From Plasmodiophora brassicae (lineage: Eukaryota; Endomyxa: Phytomyxea; Phytomyxea; Plasmodiophorida), in the NCBI GenBank assembly GCA_036867785.1, contig CP145411.1, positions 930,001 to 994,000 of the forward strand: a stretch of DNA of 64,000 nucleotides. The letters run 5' to 3'. The notes under the pieces were generated by a model, which made no database searches, was not told the origin of the DNA, and worked only from the letters and a program-made list of their open reading frames with translations. How positions within the stretch are numbered: position 1 is the stretch's first letter; every line of letters begins with the position of its first letter. A program made the translations under genes and the position numbers. Below are positions 11,809 through 24,679 of this stretch, in pieces.

Positions 11809-14800
11809 TTATAAAGCTGGAACAGTTATTGTATTATGGTCGACCGGGGTTGCGTATGGCAAAGCAGGCGAGTCAGGCGTTCTCAGCTCGATGGAGCTGC
11901 GATTCTGTATGGCCTCGACAAGCTCGACGAAAGGCACCGCGTCCGGATCGTCTATGGTAGGAGGTTGACGGATGAGCCAGTCGCTGAGTTGGTGAATCCT
12001 GGGTGAATCGCCATCAATGGCCCAGAGAACGCTTCGAAGAGCAACAATGTATGCCGGGTTGGCAGACCGTTGGACAGCGTTCATTAAGACGTCGACGTCG
12101 GTGTCATAAAGAAACACAATGGCGGTATCCGGGTCACACGCAACGAGAGCTTGCAAGAGGTGGATCAGCCGAAGCGTCCGCTCGGGAAGATCAGCCAGCA
12201 GCCCAGGCATGTACGCGATGATGCTTGCGACGCTAGCAGTGAGCCACTGCATCGGACAACAAGACAGAAACTGGAGAACGAACGAAACAGCTGCGTCATC
12301 GCCAGCAGCCACCGCAACCATTGCAAGGGATACCCACGATACCCCTTCTTCGAAGTCGGTAAGTATGGCAGGGCACCGCGATAAAAGAGACGAAGCGAGC
12401 TCGAATCCGCCGCTTCGTACCGTGGTGCTCATGTGGCCAAGCGCAAGGTTGATCAGTGCCTTCAAACAAGTAAACGTAGCTGCGTTCACCGGGAGGCATG
12501 CCAGATGGGTTCGTAGAAGACTCAACGCAGACGAACATGTGGAGGCGCCTAAGAGCGACCACCTTGATAGGAGCTGACCAGGAATGTCCCACAGAACGGC
12601 AACGTGCCCTGGTTGGACGAGGGCATGATGTGGAAGGACCATGCGAAGCAGTTCCAGGTCCCTGATGTCATCCAGAGGGTTGCCCATACACACGAACCTC
12701 GACGCGTGACGCTCGAATTGCGATTTCGGGAACAAATGAGGGTGCGCAAGTGCGATCGTTGCTAACGTCCGGCAAAGCTGTTGGCGAAACGTCGCATGGG
12801 ATTCGGTTGTCAGGAGTTCGATGGCTGTCTCGAAAAACGATGAACAGGTTTCCGCAGAAACCGCAACGGATGGACGATCAAGGAGCCCCAGACTTAAACT
12901 GGCGAGTGATGCTCGTTCGTGCATATCCGCACTGACAACGATGGCTTTCTGGAGTGAGCGCAACACCTGCGATGTGCACGGCAAACTGATTGCATTGTCT
13001 AGCGTACAGAGAATTGCGATCTGAAGCCTGCCAAGTGAACCCCTGGGATCATCCTGCCATGTCCATCGCCAAAGGAGTTCACAGGATTGCATCCACTGCA
13101 ATACCTTCGTGCACATCATTGCGCAGACGTGCCCTGCAGCAATGTCTATCACAAGGACAGAGCGGACACTGTGTTCAGTCTCGACCAGGGCAATGACACG
13201 CAGAAGACAAAGCCAGAATACAGGTGAGCGTATGGGATTATTCTGCCGGCAAAGCTCATCAAGCGACAGGAGGATTGTCGTTGCGTCATGCTGCAATATG
13301 CACGTTTAGTGGACACCGAACGCAAGGGTCCTCTACGTACTCGTTCGAATCGAGTCATTTGGATGCGCCAAATGACGACTTGAATTGCCTCTAGGCACTG
13401 CGACACGTCCCGTGCTTGCAGAAGCCGCATGCATAACCCAGATACGTCAACTGAACGGACGGTCAGAGACGAAACGAATCGCATTGAAAGAGCGTCTCTT
13501 ACGCGTCCAGTCGCCGGATGACAGCATAACCGCATCGTGGTTCTCATCGTTGGTGACAAATGGGGGACACACTGCTAGTACTGAAACCGACACAAAGCGG
13601 CGTACATGTACGAGTTCACAGGCTGCAGACCTCGTGGACAGCACATCGCATGCCATATCGAACAATCCGTACATCCGGCAGGCAGCAGTGAGGTCAGATT
13701 GCGCAGGGGCTCTCTTGGCAATTACCAGAGCCAGAGCAAACGCTGAATCGATAGTCACGTTTTGGATGTCAGGTCTACGAAGGACATGGCCGATCGATTC
13801 TAAAGTGGTATCGTCGCCAAGGATGGTGCCGGCGTCAAACCCAGCGGTTATGATGTCAGCGAGGGCTGAGAAACAATTTTGGCAGATGTCCTACAAGACA
13901 GTTAGAAGCGGATTCGATAAAACAGGTTGAAGGTGACTGACTACATTGTTAAGCAACATTCGGCTGCACTGTCGCGAGCACTTCATGGCAAGGAGAAGAA
14001 GATTGTGGACGAGCGGAAGATATGCCACAGGCATAGCTGCACCAAAGTAAGACTGCCGTCGTGGACCTTCGTTCGCGTTCATTTCGACAAAAGCTTACCA
14101 CTAACCAGGCCATGGATGACGCGAGGCAGATGGAGGTATGTATGCGCAGAATCTTCTGTACCGTTACCTTGAAGTGAAACCTCGAGGAGGTCCAGAGTGC
14201 GCCCCCACAGCCGAGGGCACGTATTCAGTGCGATAACAAGGTCAGGCTTATGGTTAGCCGCCAGAATATTCAGCAGGTTTACGACCCGTGGGACAGCTGA
14301 CAGTGCACGACCATTCAGCATGCAAGCCGCATCAAGAACTGTCTCTAGCACTACGGCATAGTCAGTCAGGGTAGCGGATTGGTTGTATCGGGTACCATAA
14401 TCCAGATGATCTGGGAACCGACGATGAGGAGCAAGCGCGACGATTGCATCAATGACATGGGGAAACGCGTGCGACTGCGAGGTCTCAGTACGAAGGGAAT
14501 CCACCAAGCATTCCAGTGCACAGGCATCAGTCATATCCATAATGTCCGTCTCGTAATTCAGCACGAGTTGAGCGAGGCCATATACACATGTCTGCAATAA
14601 CGGTCATTTGGGAGCATGCGCTCAGTACAACACGATCCCAGGTACCTCGCAAAAGCCGCGACAGCGTATTGTATCGCATACCAGTCGACAGCATTTAGGA
14701 ATAACAGACCTTGTCCAGCGTGTCTGTTCGCGGCTTCTTTCTACGACAGAAAACATGAAGTGCACGAAAGATTCACGAAACCGGTCGTCAGCAACATCAG

Positions 14801-15625
14801 CCACAATGTCGAAAAGCTTTCCAGTGTCGAGCAAATAGTCAAACCGGTTTGAATGCAACGAGATACTGCAGAGGAGAAGCTCGGCCATGGCGACAGAGCA
14901 ACCAGCTTTGCTGCTGGCCAGTTCATCATATAGACCATCAAGAAACGCGAGCACCACCTCTGGGACGTCACATCCAGAATCAGCACCGACTTGCAGAGTA
15001 TAGACCAGCAGCGTGACGATTGCATCATTCTTGCTGGATAGTTCGTTAAAACGAGGTAGACTCATCGTCGATTGCATTATTTGATGCCAGATGGCCTGCA
15101 GGGCGTTCGATATACGGGCCGTGGGACAACGATCGACGAATAAGCGTAGCGCAGACAGAAAGAAATCAGTGGTTGTCGGGTCTACGTGACATAGTCCTAG
15201 GGATAACTTCATCACGTCGACAGGGTTTACAGCTCACATCAGTATCCCACCTTCCGTCAGCGCTACTAGAATGGCCTCGCAAGTATCCGAATGTTCCCAG
15301 AACGTTTCGAACAGATCCCCGTCGGCGAATATCTAAGCCGCGTGTGAGAAACTGATGTCACCTACCTAGGCTTGCCCATTTCCCGTTTTACATTGACGAT
15401 ATCCACCAGAAGTTTCGATTTGGCATCGCAGTCGACGGCGCTGTCCCGCGACCCCAGCTGCTGGATCGCGCAGTGAAGACAGACAGACCTTCGACCGCAC
15501 GACGACGCGAACACAAGCGGGACGACAGGACCGGACCCTGCTTCAGGGTGACCCAGCGCACTACGACCGCATGGCACCCCGTTCAAAGGCACGCTGCATT
15601 GCCTCGCACCCGTCGCCATCATCAT
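11809..15625 (-). CDS. Large helical-repeat (HEAT/ARM-like) protein, function unknown
   Basis: A multi-exon minus-strand gene whose exons are long runs of leucine- and alanine-rich amphipathic helices in HEAT/ARM style (about 1,150 aa after splicing). The last exon is 11809 to about 13290; an intron GTACGTAG...TTGCAG near 13290-13345 joins it to the previous exon, and others lie near 13570-13615, 13890-13930, 14598-14620 and 15200-15300. The putative first exon (15625 down to about 15370) is cysteine-rich with a CGRRSVCLHC block that resembles half of a RING-type finger, suggesting a ligase or scaffold, but this is weak. I do not recognise the family. The exact exon borders at the 5' end are uncertain. 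Confidence 0.65.
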
Positions 15626-15751
15626 CGCGACCCGACTATTCTTTGAAAAATGGACCCCACATGTGCAGCTCGACTGCACATGAGCGAAAGCACGGGTCGT
15701 CAGAATGGATTTAAGTAGATTATGAGGGGCAAGCCGGGATTCACCAGCTCG

Positions 15752-17755
15752 TTATATGGCGTCATTCAGAGCGGTCCTGATCTCATACGTAAGCACGGGG
15801 TGAAGCGTCTCGAAGGAGCCCGGGTTAGGCAGGTGGCGCATCTGCAACGATTTCGCCAGGTCCTGTACGTGCTTGAATTCCTCGGCAGCAGCCCGGGCCA
15901 AACGGAGCGTACAGCCGGGACCTTTCATGACCATGTTGACGTGACACTCGATCTTGATCCACAACGCCGCGTCCATGGCTTCGTCATCGCTGTCCATGTC
16001 ACAGCGGCACACATCGAACTGGCACATGTCGAGCAACTGGGCCGCATCTCGCTGTTTCGTCAAGCGCATAACCCGTTCCAGAGGCGTCTCAAGCACACTC
16101 AGCTGTTCATGGGCACCGGAATCGATGATGTCGTCCTTCGGCGGAGCCGTCGTCGGGAACTCGGCTGGCTTCATGAACATGCTTAGGAAAGACGCAAGAA
16201 GACCTTTCTCGGGTGACGTCCTAGTTGGATTCGACGTCGCGCTGGAAACCGGTTGGGAAGTGCCGCGCCTCACTTTGAAGACGAGCAGAACATGGTACGC
16301 TTCTCGAACGAGGCGGTGCCAGTGCAGGAACAGTTTGAAGAAATGTGTGTCGATCAAGAGGCCTTGAACCAGGTCGAATCTAGGTCGACCGTAGTACCTC
16401 GACATATGGGCCGAGATAAAACAAAGAGTCCTGATCAGAACCTGGGACAAGCGTGAGCGGCTTTGCAAGTGAGGCAGCATCTCAATAACTCCCACCTGGT
16501 AATCCTCGTCGGCAAGCAGAATAGACAGCGCTCGGCGAAGTTCATCAAAGCAAAATCCAGTTTGTGGAAACGGTAGGCAAGTACGCGGGTTGCCCAGCAG
16601 GGGGTCCTGCTTAGCCCAGCCTTCAATCAGCACGTCTAACGTGTCAAGGCACATGCCAATTTGCGCCCGGTCGTGAACTCGAGTCCCGTAGAGTGTCGCC
16701 CTGATACACAAGGCCAGCAGCTGGATCGGCTTCGCGAACGCAGAAACATGTGCACGATCATCGTTTCCGAGATGGATGAAGGCTAGAAACGCGCGGCGCA
16801 CCACGACGCCATATCTACAGACACGATCAATTAGAATCGACAATTCGTGCTGTAAACGAACAAAGACGGACGAGTCGATGAGATCATATCGAACTGGGTG
16901 CAGGCCAGTGAATATAAGCTGGAGTTGACGGAACAGGCCCGCAACGAACGACAGCGTGAACGAGTGGGGTCCCTTCTCAGCCAACTGTTTCAGGGATTGC
17001 ACAGCGGCACAGTCTGGGACGATGGGATCGGCATGTTGGACCTGACCTTGTCCTTCGGCAGTCAACGAACCCCATTCGTCAGGATGTTGAAGAAGATTAT
17101 ACCACTGCATAAAGCTGTCGCGAACGGCTGGCCGCGTTCGCAGTAGATCGTCCTCCAGTTCGGCCAGAAGCGCAGCGTTTGGTTCAGAGAGCGACGCCGG
17201 ATCCACATCGGCATACAGATCCAGCGCCTCCAATATTCCACATCGGGCGGCAGGCAGTCGCAAGTACAGGATTCCAGATATCCTCAGGCAGAAGGACGTT
17301 CTCGCCTTCGAATCGACAGGCTTCGTCACCTGCTGTTTAACGTAACCCCAAACGCGATGTAGCAGGTTGATATAGAGAGGGCGTAAGGGTTCAGCAAGCT
17401 TCACAGCAGACGGGTGAATGAACAGACGGAGCTCGCTGCGCTCCAGCGAACGTATCAGCAACGCGCCCAGAACGTCGCGTTTAACCCCAAACGACTTCTG
17501 GAGGATCTCCAGAACCAAGCTGGCCAGACGCAGGATCGCGTTGACGCCCGACACGAACTCGGCGTCGTTCCGGTACGAGAACGAATGCTTGTCGAACATC
17601 ACCTTCAGGTCCTCCAGCATCCGCAGCTGCATCGGCAGGGCCTGGCACGACTCGATGCCGGCGACGTGCCGCGCGAACGACCCGCTCCATGGCTCGACCA
17701 GCGTGCCCGGGTACAACGGGTCCTCAGCCGGACCCGCATACAGCCGCCCCGACAT
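15752..17755 (-). CDS. 668-aa protein of unknown function (possibly DUF1765-like)
   Basis: A long uninterrupted frame with balanced composition and helix-rich segments. The ATG at 17755 (MSGRLYAGPAEDPLYPG) is the first ATG in frame; the frame extends upstream without an ATG. Segments such as LFLHWHRLVREAYHVLLVF (near 16300) and PLYINLLHRVWGYVKQQV are faintly reminiscent of fungal DUF1765 proteins, but the similarity is from memory and weak. No signal peptide, clear transmembrane segment or catalytic motif. It is divergent from the TPR-like gene with a short shared upstream region (17756-18097). Confidence 0.7.
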   Translation of the reverse strand: MSGRLYAGPAEDPLYPGTLVEPWSGSFARHVAGIESCQALPMQLRMLEDLKVMFDKHSFSYRNDAEFVSGVNAILRLASLVLEILQKSFGVKRDVLGALLIRSLERSELRLFIHPSAVKLAEPLRPLYINLLHRVWGYVKQQVTKPVDSKARTSFCLRISGILYLRLPAARCGILEALDLYADVDPASLSEPNAALLAELEDDLLRTRPAVRDSFMQWYNLLQHPDEWGSLTAEGQGQVQHADPIVPDCAAVQSLKQLAEKGPHSFTLSFVAGLFRQLQLIFTGLHPVRYDLIDSSVFVRLQHELSILIDRVCRYGVVVRRAFLAFIHLGNDDRAHVSAFAKPIQLLALCIRATLYGTRVHDRAQIGMCLDTLDVLIEGWAKQDPLLGNPRTCLPFPQTGFCFDELRRALSILLADEDYQVGVIEMLPHLQSRSRLSQVLIRTLCFISAHMSRYYGRPRFDLVQGLLIDTHFFKLFLHWHRLVREAYHVLLVFKVRRGTSQPVSSATSNPTRTSPEKGLLASFLSMFMKPAEFPTTAPPKDDIIDSGAHEQLSVLETPLERVMRLTKQRDAAQLLDMCQFDVCRCDMDSDDEAMDAALWIKIECHVNMVMKGPGCTLRLARAAAEEFKHVQDLAKSLQMRHLPNPGSFETLHPVLTYEIRTALNDAI

Positions 17756-18097
17756 TCCGATTCGTCCGACCCGGGCCGCCCTCACCGCTCCATGGCCGCC
17801 GTCTCGAAAAATGCCATCGCCATCCACCCCCACACGTAACGAAAACGTACAGCTGGACGTTATCGCCAGGTCCACTCCGACCCATTGACTGCCTTCCAGA
17901 TTGCTGCGGGGCGTGTGCAGTCATGGAAGCGCCGAGCGCGGGGTACGCCCAGTACTGGGCCAGAGACCACAGTGCGAACTCGAAGGGGAGGCAGATATTT
18001 TGGCGGATGTAGGCATGACGTTTCGATCGCGATTCCCAAACGCTGGTATCTTGTGGGGCATTAGGTTCGGAGGTCATTGGCGAGCGGCGGCGACCGG
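17756..18097. promoter_or_regulatory. Divergent intergenic region (shared promoter, inferred)
   Basis: About 340 bp separate two genes that are read away from each other (the 668-aa protein on minus, the TPR-like protein on plus). No TATA box or named factor site is convincing. Its role as a bidirectional promoter is inferred only from gene arrangement. Confidence 0.4.
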
Positions 18098-21081
18098 ATG
18101 TCGGCGCCGGTGCCGCTGGCTGTCGACCAGCAGCAGGAGCGGGTTGCCACGAAGGTCTCGCCCTCGCATCGGAAGTGTGCGTGGGGCGAACCCTCCGGCA
18201 ACCGTAGGCGTCGGCTGACGCTGTTGCCAGATGATACGCTCGGTGAGGTCGAAGGTGCTGCGCTGGCGGCGACGCTGCCGCCCATGCGCCCCGTTGCAGA
18301 CGCGTTGAACGTGCTGAGCCCGTTCAGCGCGTCCCGAATGAAGCGCTTGCAGTCCCCGAATTCAGCCCAATTCACGGTCACCCCACCCATGGAGGCACGT
18401 CTTCATTACTTGCTCATCTGGTCGAGATCTAATACCACGCTGCAGGAGTCTCTATCGAAAGAGACCGCTTCGACAGCGTCGTTGTCGTCCTTGGTGGCGT
18501 TGTCACCGTCGGATGCGACTTTGCACCCAGAGGCCAATCGTCGCGAGAGCCTCGAGAAGCTGTCAGCGAACGAGCTCATGGATCGCGGCATGTTCCAGTT
18601 AGCGGCTGCTAAGTGTCGTGTCCTGCTCGAGGAAGATCCTGACAACGTCCGGGTCCGACGGCTGGCGAATTTATCAGCGTCAGAGCGCCCCTCTGTTGCC
18701 ATGGTAGCGATGTTCGCGCTCCTAACCCGTACACAGGTATATGTCCAACGACTACTGGGGACCCATCATACCGAAGATATGGTCGAGGTTCATGCGCACA
18801 GGTCGGATGCCTAGAAAAACTGTCTGGGTTCTGCATCTGAGCAGGATTGTCCACATTAGGCTCTACCGAAGTCACAGACGTTATCGATGCGGTTGCCGCT
18901 GACTTCATTGAACTGGTCGGCGGCGACGCCGCCGACTTGCTCAAGTCCGGTCTACCGCATGCCGCCCTTCACTGTCTGGACATTTGTGCCAGCCTGTCTG
19001 GCCGTCCACCGCTCGACTCCATTGGTGATAATTTGCTGAGCGGTCTCCTTGGTTGAACTGTTAGATGACCGGTGCCTGTTAACCTACAGGTGCCCCACTT
19101 GCCACGCTGTGCCTCTGCCGGTCCATCGATTTCGACGCTCGATTCTCGGAACTTGTTCAGTCGGTCACCCAAGCTATTGCCACCAGTCGCGAAACACACC
19201 TGGCTCCTCGCCGTTCCGCTGTGGTCGAGCGTATCGAAGCACTTCGCAAGACAATGGAACCGTCGGATTGTACCACGTTCGCGACAGACGACCCGTTGCA
19301 TCCTTCGTTACTGCGTCCGTCTGTCCGCAACTTGGTCGACCTGGCACGCTTGTTCAACCGGCCCAGCCCCGACAGCAGCGAGTTCGCCGACCTGTGCATG
19401 CAATTTGCCAGCGACGCCTCCAGAGACAGCGATCGCGATCAGCAGTACCTGGAACTGTGCACGACAGTGCAGCGTAATGCGAACACTCTCAACAAGTCGA
19501 CAACGATGGAGGAGCAGCGGCAGGCCATGAGCAAGTTCATCGCTGGGTGTGCCAACCTTCGCAAAGGGTCCATTACGGACGCGCACGCTCAGCTTGCCTA
19601 CGCATCCCAACGTTCGCCGAGCAACATCGCGTTCTACGCCAAGGCCATCGAGGCTCGCGCCGCCTGCGACGCGTTCGCAATCGCGTCGACGCTGCAGGCA
19701 ATGGCACAGACGCTTCCACCTCCGGAAGCCGTCTGGCTCCACGACCTCGCCGTCCGCGTCATCGACTGCAACGTCGCCGGCCTACCACCCGCCGCCATCT
19801 CTAAGGTTCGCCCGTATTGCGGAAGACACCACCCCGTACGTTGACACACGCTCGTAGGTCGGGGTTGACATCCATAACGCGCGGGACGCCTTCCTGGCAT
19901 CGTCGTCGTCGCAGCTATCGGCGGCCATGTTACGTCGGCAGGCGGAGGATGCCGTCGTGAAGTCGGAATGGGATTCCGCGGCGTCCGCGTACGCGCAGCT
20001 GGGCGCGGACGCTGACGCGCTGCGCCGCGCCGTCGTCGCGGTGCAGTCCGCGCTGGCCGAGCCGGACACCGAACCGAGCCGACTGCGCGCCATTGCGGCA
20101 CTCCGTGACCTGCACGACCTGCACCCGTCCGCGGCGTCGCTGGCGCAGCTGATCGGCCCGCTGACCAAACGGTACCTGTCGGGCCGGGTCTGGAGCGCGT
20201 TCCGCCGCCACGCGGTGGAGGAGCTGCGGGCGGGCGGGCAGACGGTCGTCGCGCTCACGCTCCTGCAGCAAGCGCAACGGCATGCGCAGAACAGCGACCT
20301 GGCGACGATCCTCGCCGAGTCGTCCGCATTGATCGAAGGGTGCCAATGCCGCCTGCAATGCGAGGCGATCGCAGCGCAGGCGACGGTCACCGCGTCGGCG
20401 GCGGCGACCGCTAGGGAACTCTGGGCGCGAGCCACCAAGCTGATCGGGGAGACACCAGGGGTCCCGAACCCGATCGACGTCCAGCGGTCGACCGACAGTC
20501 AACCGGCATCGACGGCGCCGGAAGACGACCCCATCGCGTCCGTGAAGACGCTGCTGGACTCGGCGAAGGCGGCCATAGGACGCGACCGGCTCGTCACTGC
20601 CAAGCGCATCGTGGAACGCGCCGCCCGCCTAGCTGGGAACTATCCCGAGGTTCGCCGTCTATCGCAGGAGGTCGACGCCCTCCTGCGGATCCGGGATCGT
20701 GCCCGACGTGAGTTCAGCTGTGCGATGGACGCCATGGCAGACTGCAGTTGGAGACAGGCGGTCAAGCGATTAACACGGGCGATGCAGCAGCGACCGTCGA
20801 ACCGCTACGGCATCCTTCTGGACAAGGCACAGGCCATGGCCAACGCGGAAGACACAGGCGATGCCGTCCGAGCCAAGATCGACGAGCTGATTCGCGATCG
20901 GCAATGGGCCGACGCCAGCGCCACGATTCGATCGCTGCACGCCATGCGGCCGACGGACGCCATCCTGGAGCGATTGCAGGCGCTGGCGGATGCAGGCCTG
21001 GAAGAAGCGGCCCACTCGTCACCGTTGCATACGCCGACCAGTACGGCTCCGAGCATCACCCAATTCCAGACAATGTCATAA
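18098..21081 (+). CDS. TPR-like helical repeat protein
   Basis: Multi-exon gene of roughly 900 codons. The N-terminus (MSAPVPLAVDQQQ...) is basic and disordered; from about residue 140 onward there are repeated alanine-rich helix pairs typical of tetratricopeptide-like repeats, for example MFQLAAAKCRVLLEEDPDN near 18590 and WRQAVKRLTRAMQQRPSN near 20750. Introns are apparent near 18735-18840, 19055-19100 and 19815-19920. The ATG at 18098 is the first in frame. Such repeats mediate protein-protein contacts; I cannot assign a partner. The Ala- and Asp-rich style resembles the larger gene at 30466-34458, so the two may be distant paralogues. Confidence 0.7.
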
Positions 21082-21135
21082 GTAAACCATCTAGCGGTAC
21101 TTGCCAGATCGACAGACGTACCCATCGGCGTCGTC

Positions 21136-22194
21136 ATGGGCAAAGACCTGAAGGTCTGGGCGGACAACGGTGGGGGTTTCGGGCGTATTACGTGCAATGA
21201 GTCGCATGCTGACACGACGATAAGGTCTCACCGAGTTCAAGTTCGAAGACCTGAACCTGGCGGCATTCGTCGACGAGAAACAGTCGACCTGGTGGCGCCT
21301 GGCGAAGACGGTATTCCTGGTCCAGGTGCCAGTGCTCGCTGCGCTCGATGCCTGGGCGGTCAACTCCATGTTGAAAGACCAGTATCCACCGGCGATCATT
21401 GCCGTCTACACCGTGCTCTGCGTCCTAGACCTGCTCTTTATCATCCAGGCGCGCCGTCGCGGCTATGCCTTAGTCCAGACCCGTATGGACGCCGTCAAAC
21501 ACTTCGCGCCGCGTCTAACTATGGGACTACCTAGGGGTCGTCAGCGATTGCTTCACAGATTACCATGCGCGGGATCTGGCCAGCCAGGAGAACCTCGGCA
21601 CGTTCTGCCTGTTCGTCGCCGTCCACAAGCGCCTGCCGCGCGGCATCCGGGCGATGATCTACCTGCGCGAGGAGGTCCTCGCCTGGAAATCGCTGTTGAT
21701 CTGCCAGCTGCCCCAGCCGATCCTCGTGGCCGCCAAGCAGGTCCCAGGGCCCGCCCTGATCACCAAGATCGTCTACATCTGCGCCCGACTCTGCCTTGTG
21801 TTCATTCTGGTACATCCACCGTTTCATGCGACCCTCCCCTCCTCGATGGGTCACACCGCGTGCGTTCAGATCGTAGCGTACCCGTTCGTTCGGTGTGCGA
21901 TCGCAGGAATGACGCAGAGCCTGAACAGTAACGTAGCGCCCCGCTGCTCGTTGTTGCTATGCTGACGTGCTGGCCCCAGTGAACGTGTTCCAGTATTGCT
22001 CGTTCGAGTCGGATAAGGCGCTGAACAAGATCATCAAGGAGAAACTGCAAGCATGCGGGTTTGCCGGGCCTGCACCCGGCCCGACGCCTGTCGTCACCGT
22101 CCAGTACGCCATGCCGTTCCCGCAAGCGTCGTCGTACGCTGTCGTGGAGATGGTCCGCCCTAGTCAACAACCACCTCCGTACCCTGCTACATAG
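21136..22194 (+). CDS. Small multi-pass membrane protein with C-terminal PPPY motif
   Basis: Starts MGKDLKVWADN, then a short intron (about 21173-21221) leads to LTEFKFEDLNLAAFVDEK. Two strongly hydrophobic helices follow near 21315-21450 (FLVQVPVLAALDAWAV and IIAVYTVLCVLDLLFII); another intron with a CTAAC branch-like site ends near 21533, after which further hydrophobic segments occur to about 21800. The last exon ends in QQPPPYPAT; a PPxY motif is a known ligand of WW domains, as in Nedd4-type ubiquitin ligases that sort membrane proteins. Family not recognised. The stop lies 50 bp from the stop of the convergent SPATA4-like gene. Confidence 0.6.
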
Positions 22195-22244
22195 GCCGCG
22201 CTCGGTCTCTTTCCAATGAACCACTGCTCATTCGAGGACGTCTA

Positions 22245-24579
22245 TTACGCCACCTGATTGTATAGGTGGCGTAGGCCAGCGCGTTCCAGTCGGTTAAGGG
22301 CGTCGACCTGCACAGGTTGATCGCGAACGTACGTGGCCAGCACCGAACCGACCAGACCCGCCTCGAGAGCGGGCGCTGTCAGTAGCGACGCCATCTGACG
22401 AACGCATTGCGGGTCGTCGGCTTCCAGGACGTGCTTAACGACGCCGAGCATGGTGCCACCTGGGGATAACGTCGCCCGGACCACCGCGTTCGTCGCTGGG
22501 TCGCCCGCCGCCTTCCTGACGATCGCAACTGCTTTGTCGGCGTGTTCAGGGTCACATAGCTCCACAAGGACGTAGTCGAGGAGGTCGTGCATGATGACTG
22601 CCCATTGCTCGGCTTCCTCCAGTGGGAGCGCCGCGCGTTCGTCGCCGGCGGCCGCCACCAGCAGGTCCAGCTGGGCGCTGGTCACATTGTCGGCATGCCC
22701 GTTGACCAGGTCGTCGGCGATCTGTTTAACGATGGACAGCGGGTGCCACTCGAGGCTGGCAATGCGTTCCGACCCGTAGTAATGGCGAGGTCGTTGGGCG
22801 CCGTGCGCCACATCAACCAGGAACTGCCGAAGATCAGGGTCGTCATCGACGACGTTGAGCAGGTGTCGGCGTAGATCGGCATTGTCGCGTACGCCCCGTG
22901 CGATTGCACAGACGCCCAGCTGGAGCACCAACGGCGGCGTCATACCACCGGGCTCCAGAACGCACGACACGATCTGGACGCAGCGCTCACGAGCTGATAA
23001 CGCCGTCGCTGGCAGCTGCAGCAGCACCGCTGTGACGACGCGCACGACCTCAACCTGCGCATGTGTGTGTGGGGTCAACGACGCACGGTGAATGCCCGAC
23101 ACGCGAAGGTACCTGGACGCGCCACCAGGTGTCGCCGATGCAATCCGTGAACTGGTCGAGGAGAGCCGTCAGCGGTTCGCACCCGTGCTGGGCGAGCACG
23201 GTGCCGATCCTCAGTGCGTCAGCGCGCGTGTCCGGCGACGTGGACCGCAGGCCCATGACCAGGTAGTACAGGTACAAGTCCGTGCTGCGCGCAGTGAACC
23301 GTCGCTCCAGTGCGGCCAGTCGCGCCAGGCACGCGACGAACAGGTTCGTGGCGTCAGGCACGCCGCGCAACGCGTCGTGAACGAGCCGGGCGGCGTCCAC
23401 GTGCGCATCCGGCGTGTCCTGCGAGAACGCGAACACAAGCGGGACTAGGTCGAGGAACGTCGCCGGCGAGCGTTGAGCCGTCAGCGCCAGTGCCGGCAGG
23501 TAGTGATCTGTAAACAGGGCCCGGGTTCGGAACGGGTCAGCGACGACCATTCGTTGAGCGATCGCGGACAGAGCTCCCATGGACGCTGCGAAGCATGGGC
23601 GGCGACGATCGCGAGGTGTCAGTAACGGCGTCAGGTACGACAAAAGCACGTGCAACTGGGCCGGGCCACCAGCGTGCACAAGCGTCGCGATCGTGTCCGC
23701 GTCGTCGTGAATAGCATCGAGTAACGCGAACAATTCTTCGCCTTGGTGGTGGACGTCGCGCTCCACTATCGACGCCAGGCGCGGAAGGCCACGCGCGTCG
23801 GCCAGCTCGGCGATGTGCGCCGCGACGGTGACGGGTGCAGACGTGGACACTTTCGCCTGAGGGGCGCTTGGTCGTCGAGCTGGCGACCCGGGCGAATTCA
23901 CGACGTCGACGACCTGCTTGACGACGACTTGCTTGACGAATTGCGTCGCGGATGGCTTGGCCGATGAAGACGGGGAAGGAGACGCGTTCATCTCGAGTTG
24001 GCGCTGGGGAACACGTGCGATACGAGCTGGGGCGGTCGGGCTAGGGTGCCGCTCGAACCTGCCCGGGTTCGTGATTCGCTCCTGTCGTAGGGCGGTCTCG
24101 TGCGCGGCGATTGCCGCCATGGCTCGCGATTGCACTCCATCGATCGTGATCGGGTTCGTCGTAGAGATGACTTCCTTAACGGCGACGGATGCGGTCGTCC
24201 TGGCGAAGGCCGGCTTCAGGGCCTGCTCGTCAAGCGGCTCCGGCGTGGGCACCCGTTTCTGTGTCAGGAACGTGTAGACGATCTTCATGAGCTGGATGGA
24301 GGCGCCGGGTTCCGCAACGATGACGCGGTCGATCAGGGCACGGGTAATGGGGACCGAGGCGCGCCCGAAGAATCGTTCCAGGTGGTGCCAGTTGTCGGCC
24401 TTGCGCTTCTGAGAGAAGCTGTTGTCGAACGAGTGCATGGAGATGTCGGCCCGGTAGTACCGGGAGAAGATCTCGGCGACCAGGAACCCGTTGGACAGGT
24501 CGCGCCTCGGGTTCTTCACCGAATATGACAGGTCCAGGCTCTGCAGCCAGCGCAGGATGTCGCGAGGGAATCCCGACAT
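22245..24579 (-). CDS. SPATA4-like: SPATA4/CLAMP-type calponin-homology-like protein with long helical tail
   Basis: Two exons (24579-23113 and 23054-22245) joined by a 58-nt GT-AG intron give about 758 aa. Residues 1-110 match the CH-like (DUF1042) domain of SPATA4: PRDILRWLQSLDLSYSVKN, then SNGFLVAEIFSRYY and KADNWHHLERFF. This domain is known from proteins of cilia, flagella and cortical microtubules. A low-complexity linker (residues about 170-250, Ser/Pro/Ala rich) follows, then some 500 residues of ARM/HEAT-like helices. Animal SPATA4 is only about 300 aa, so the tail is extra. An upstream non-ATG extension was rejected in favour of the ATG at 24579. Confidence 0.85.
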
Positions 24580-24679
24580 GATGATGACCGACAATCGTCC
24601 TGGATCGTCACCGGGTACCTCGCACCGGATTTACGTATGTAGTACCGTAAATATACATCACCCTTCACAGTCACTCGCA

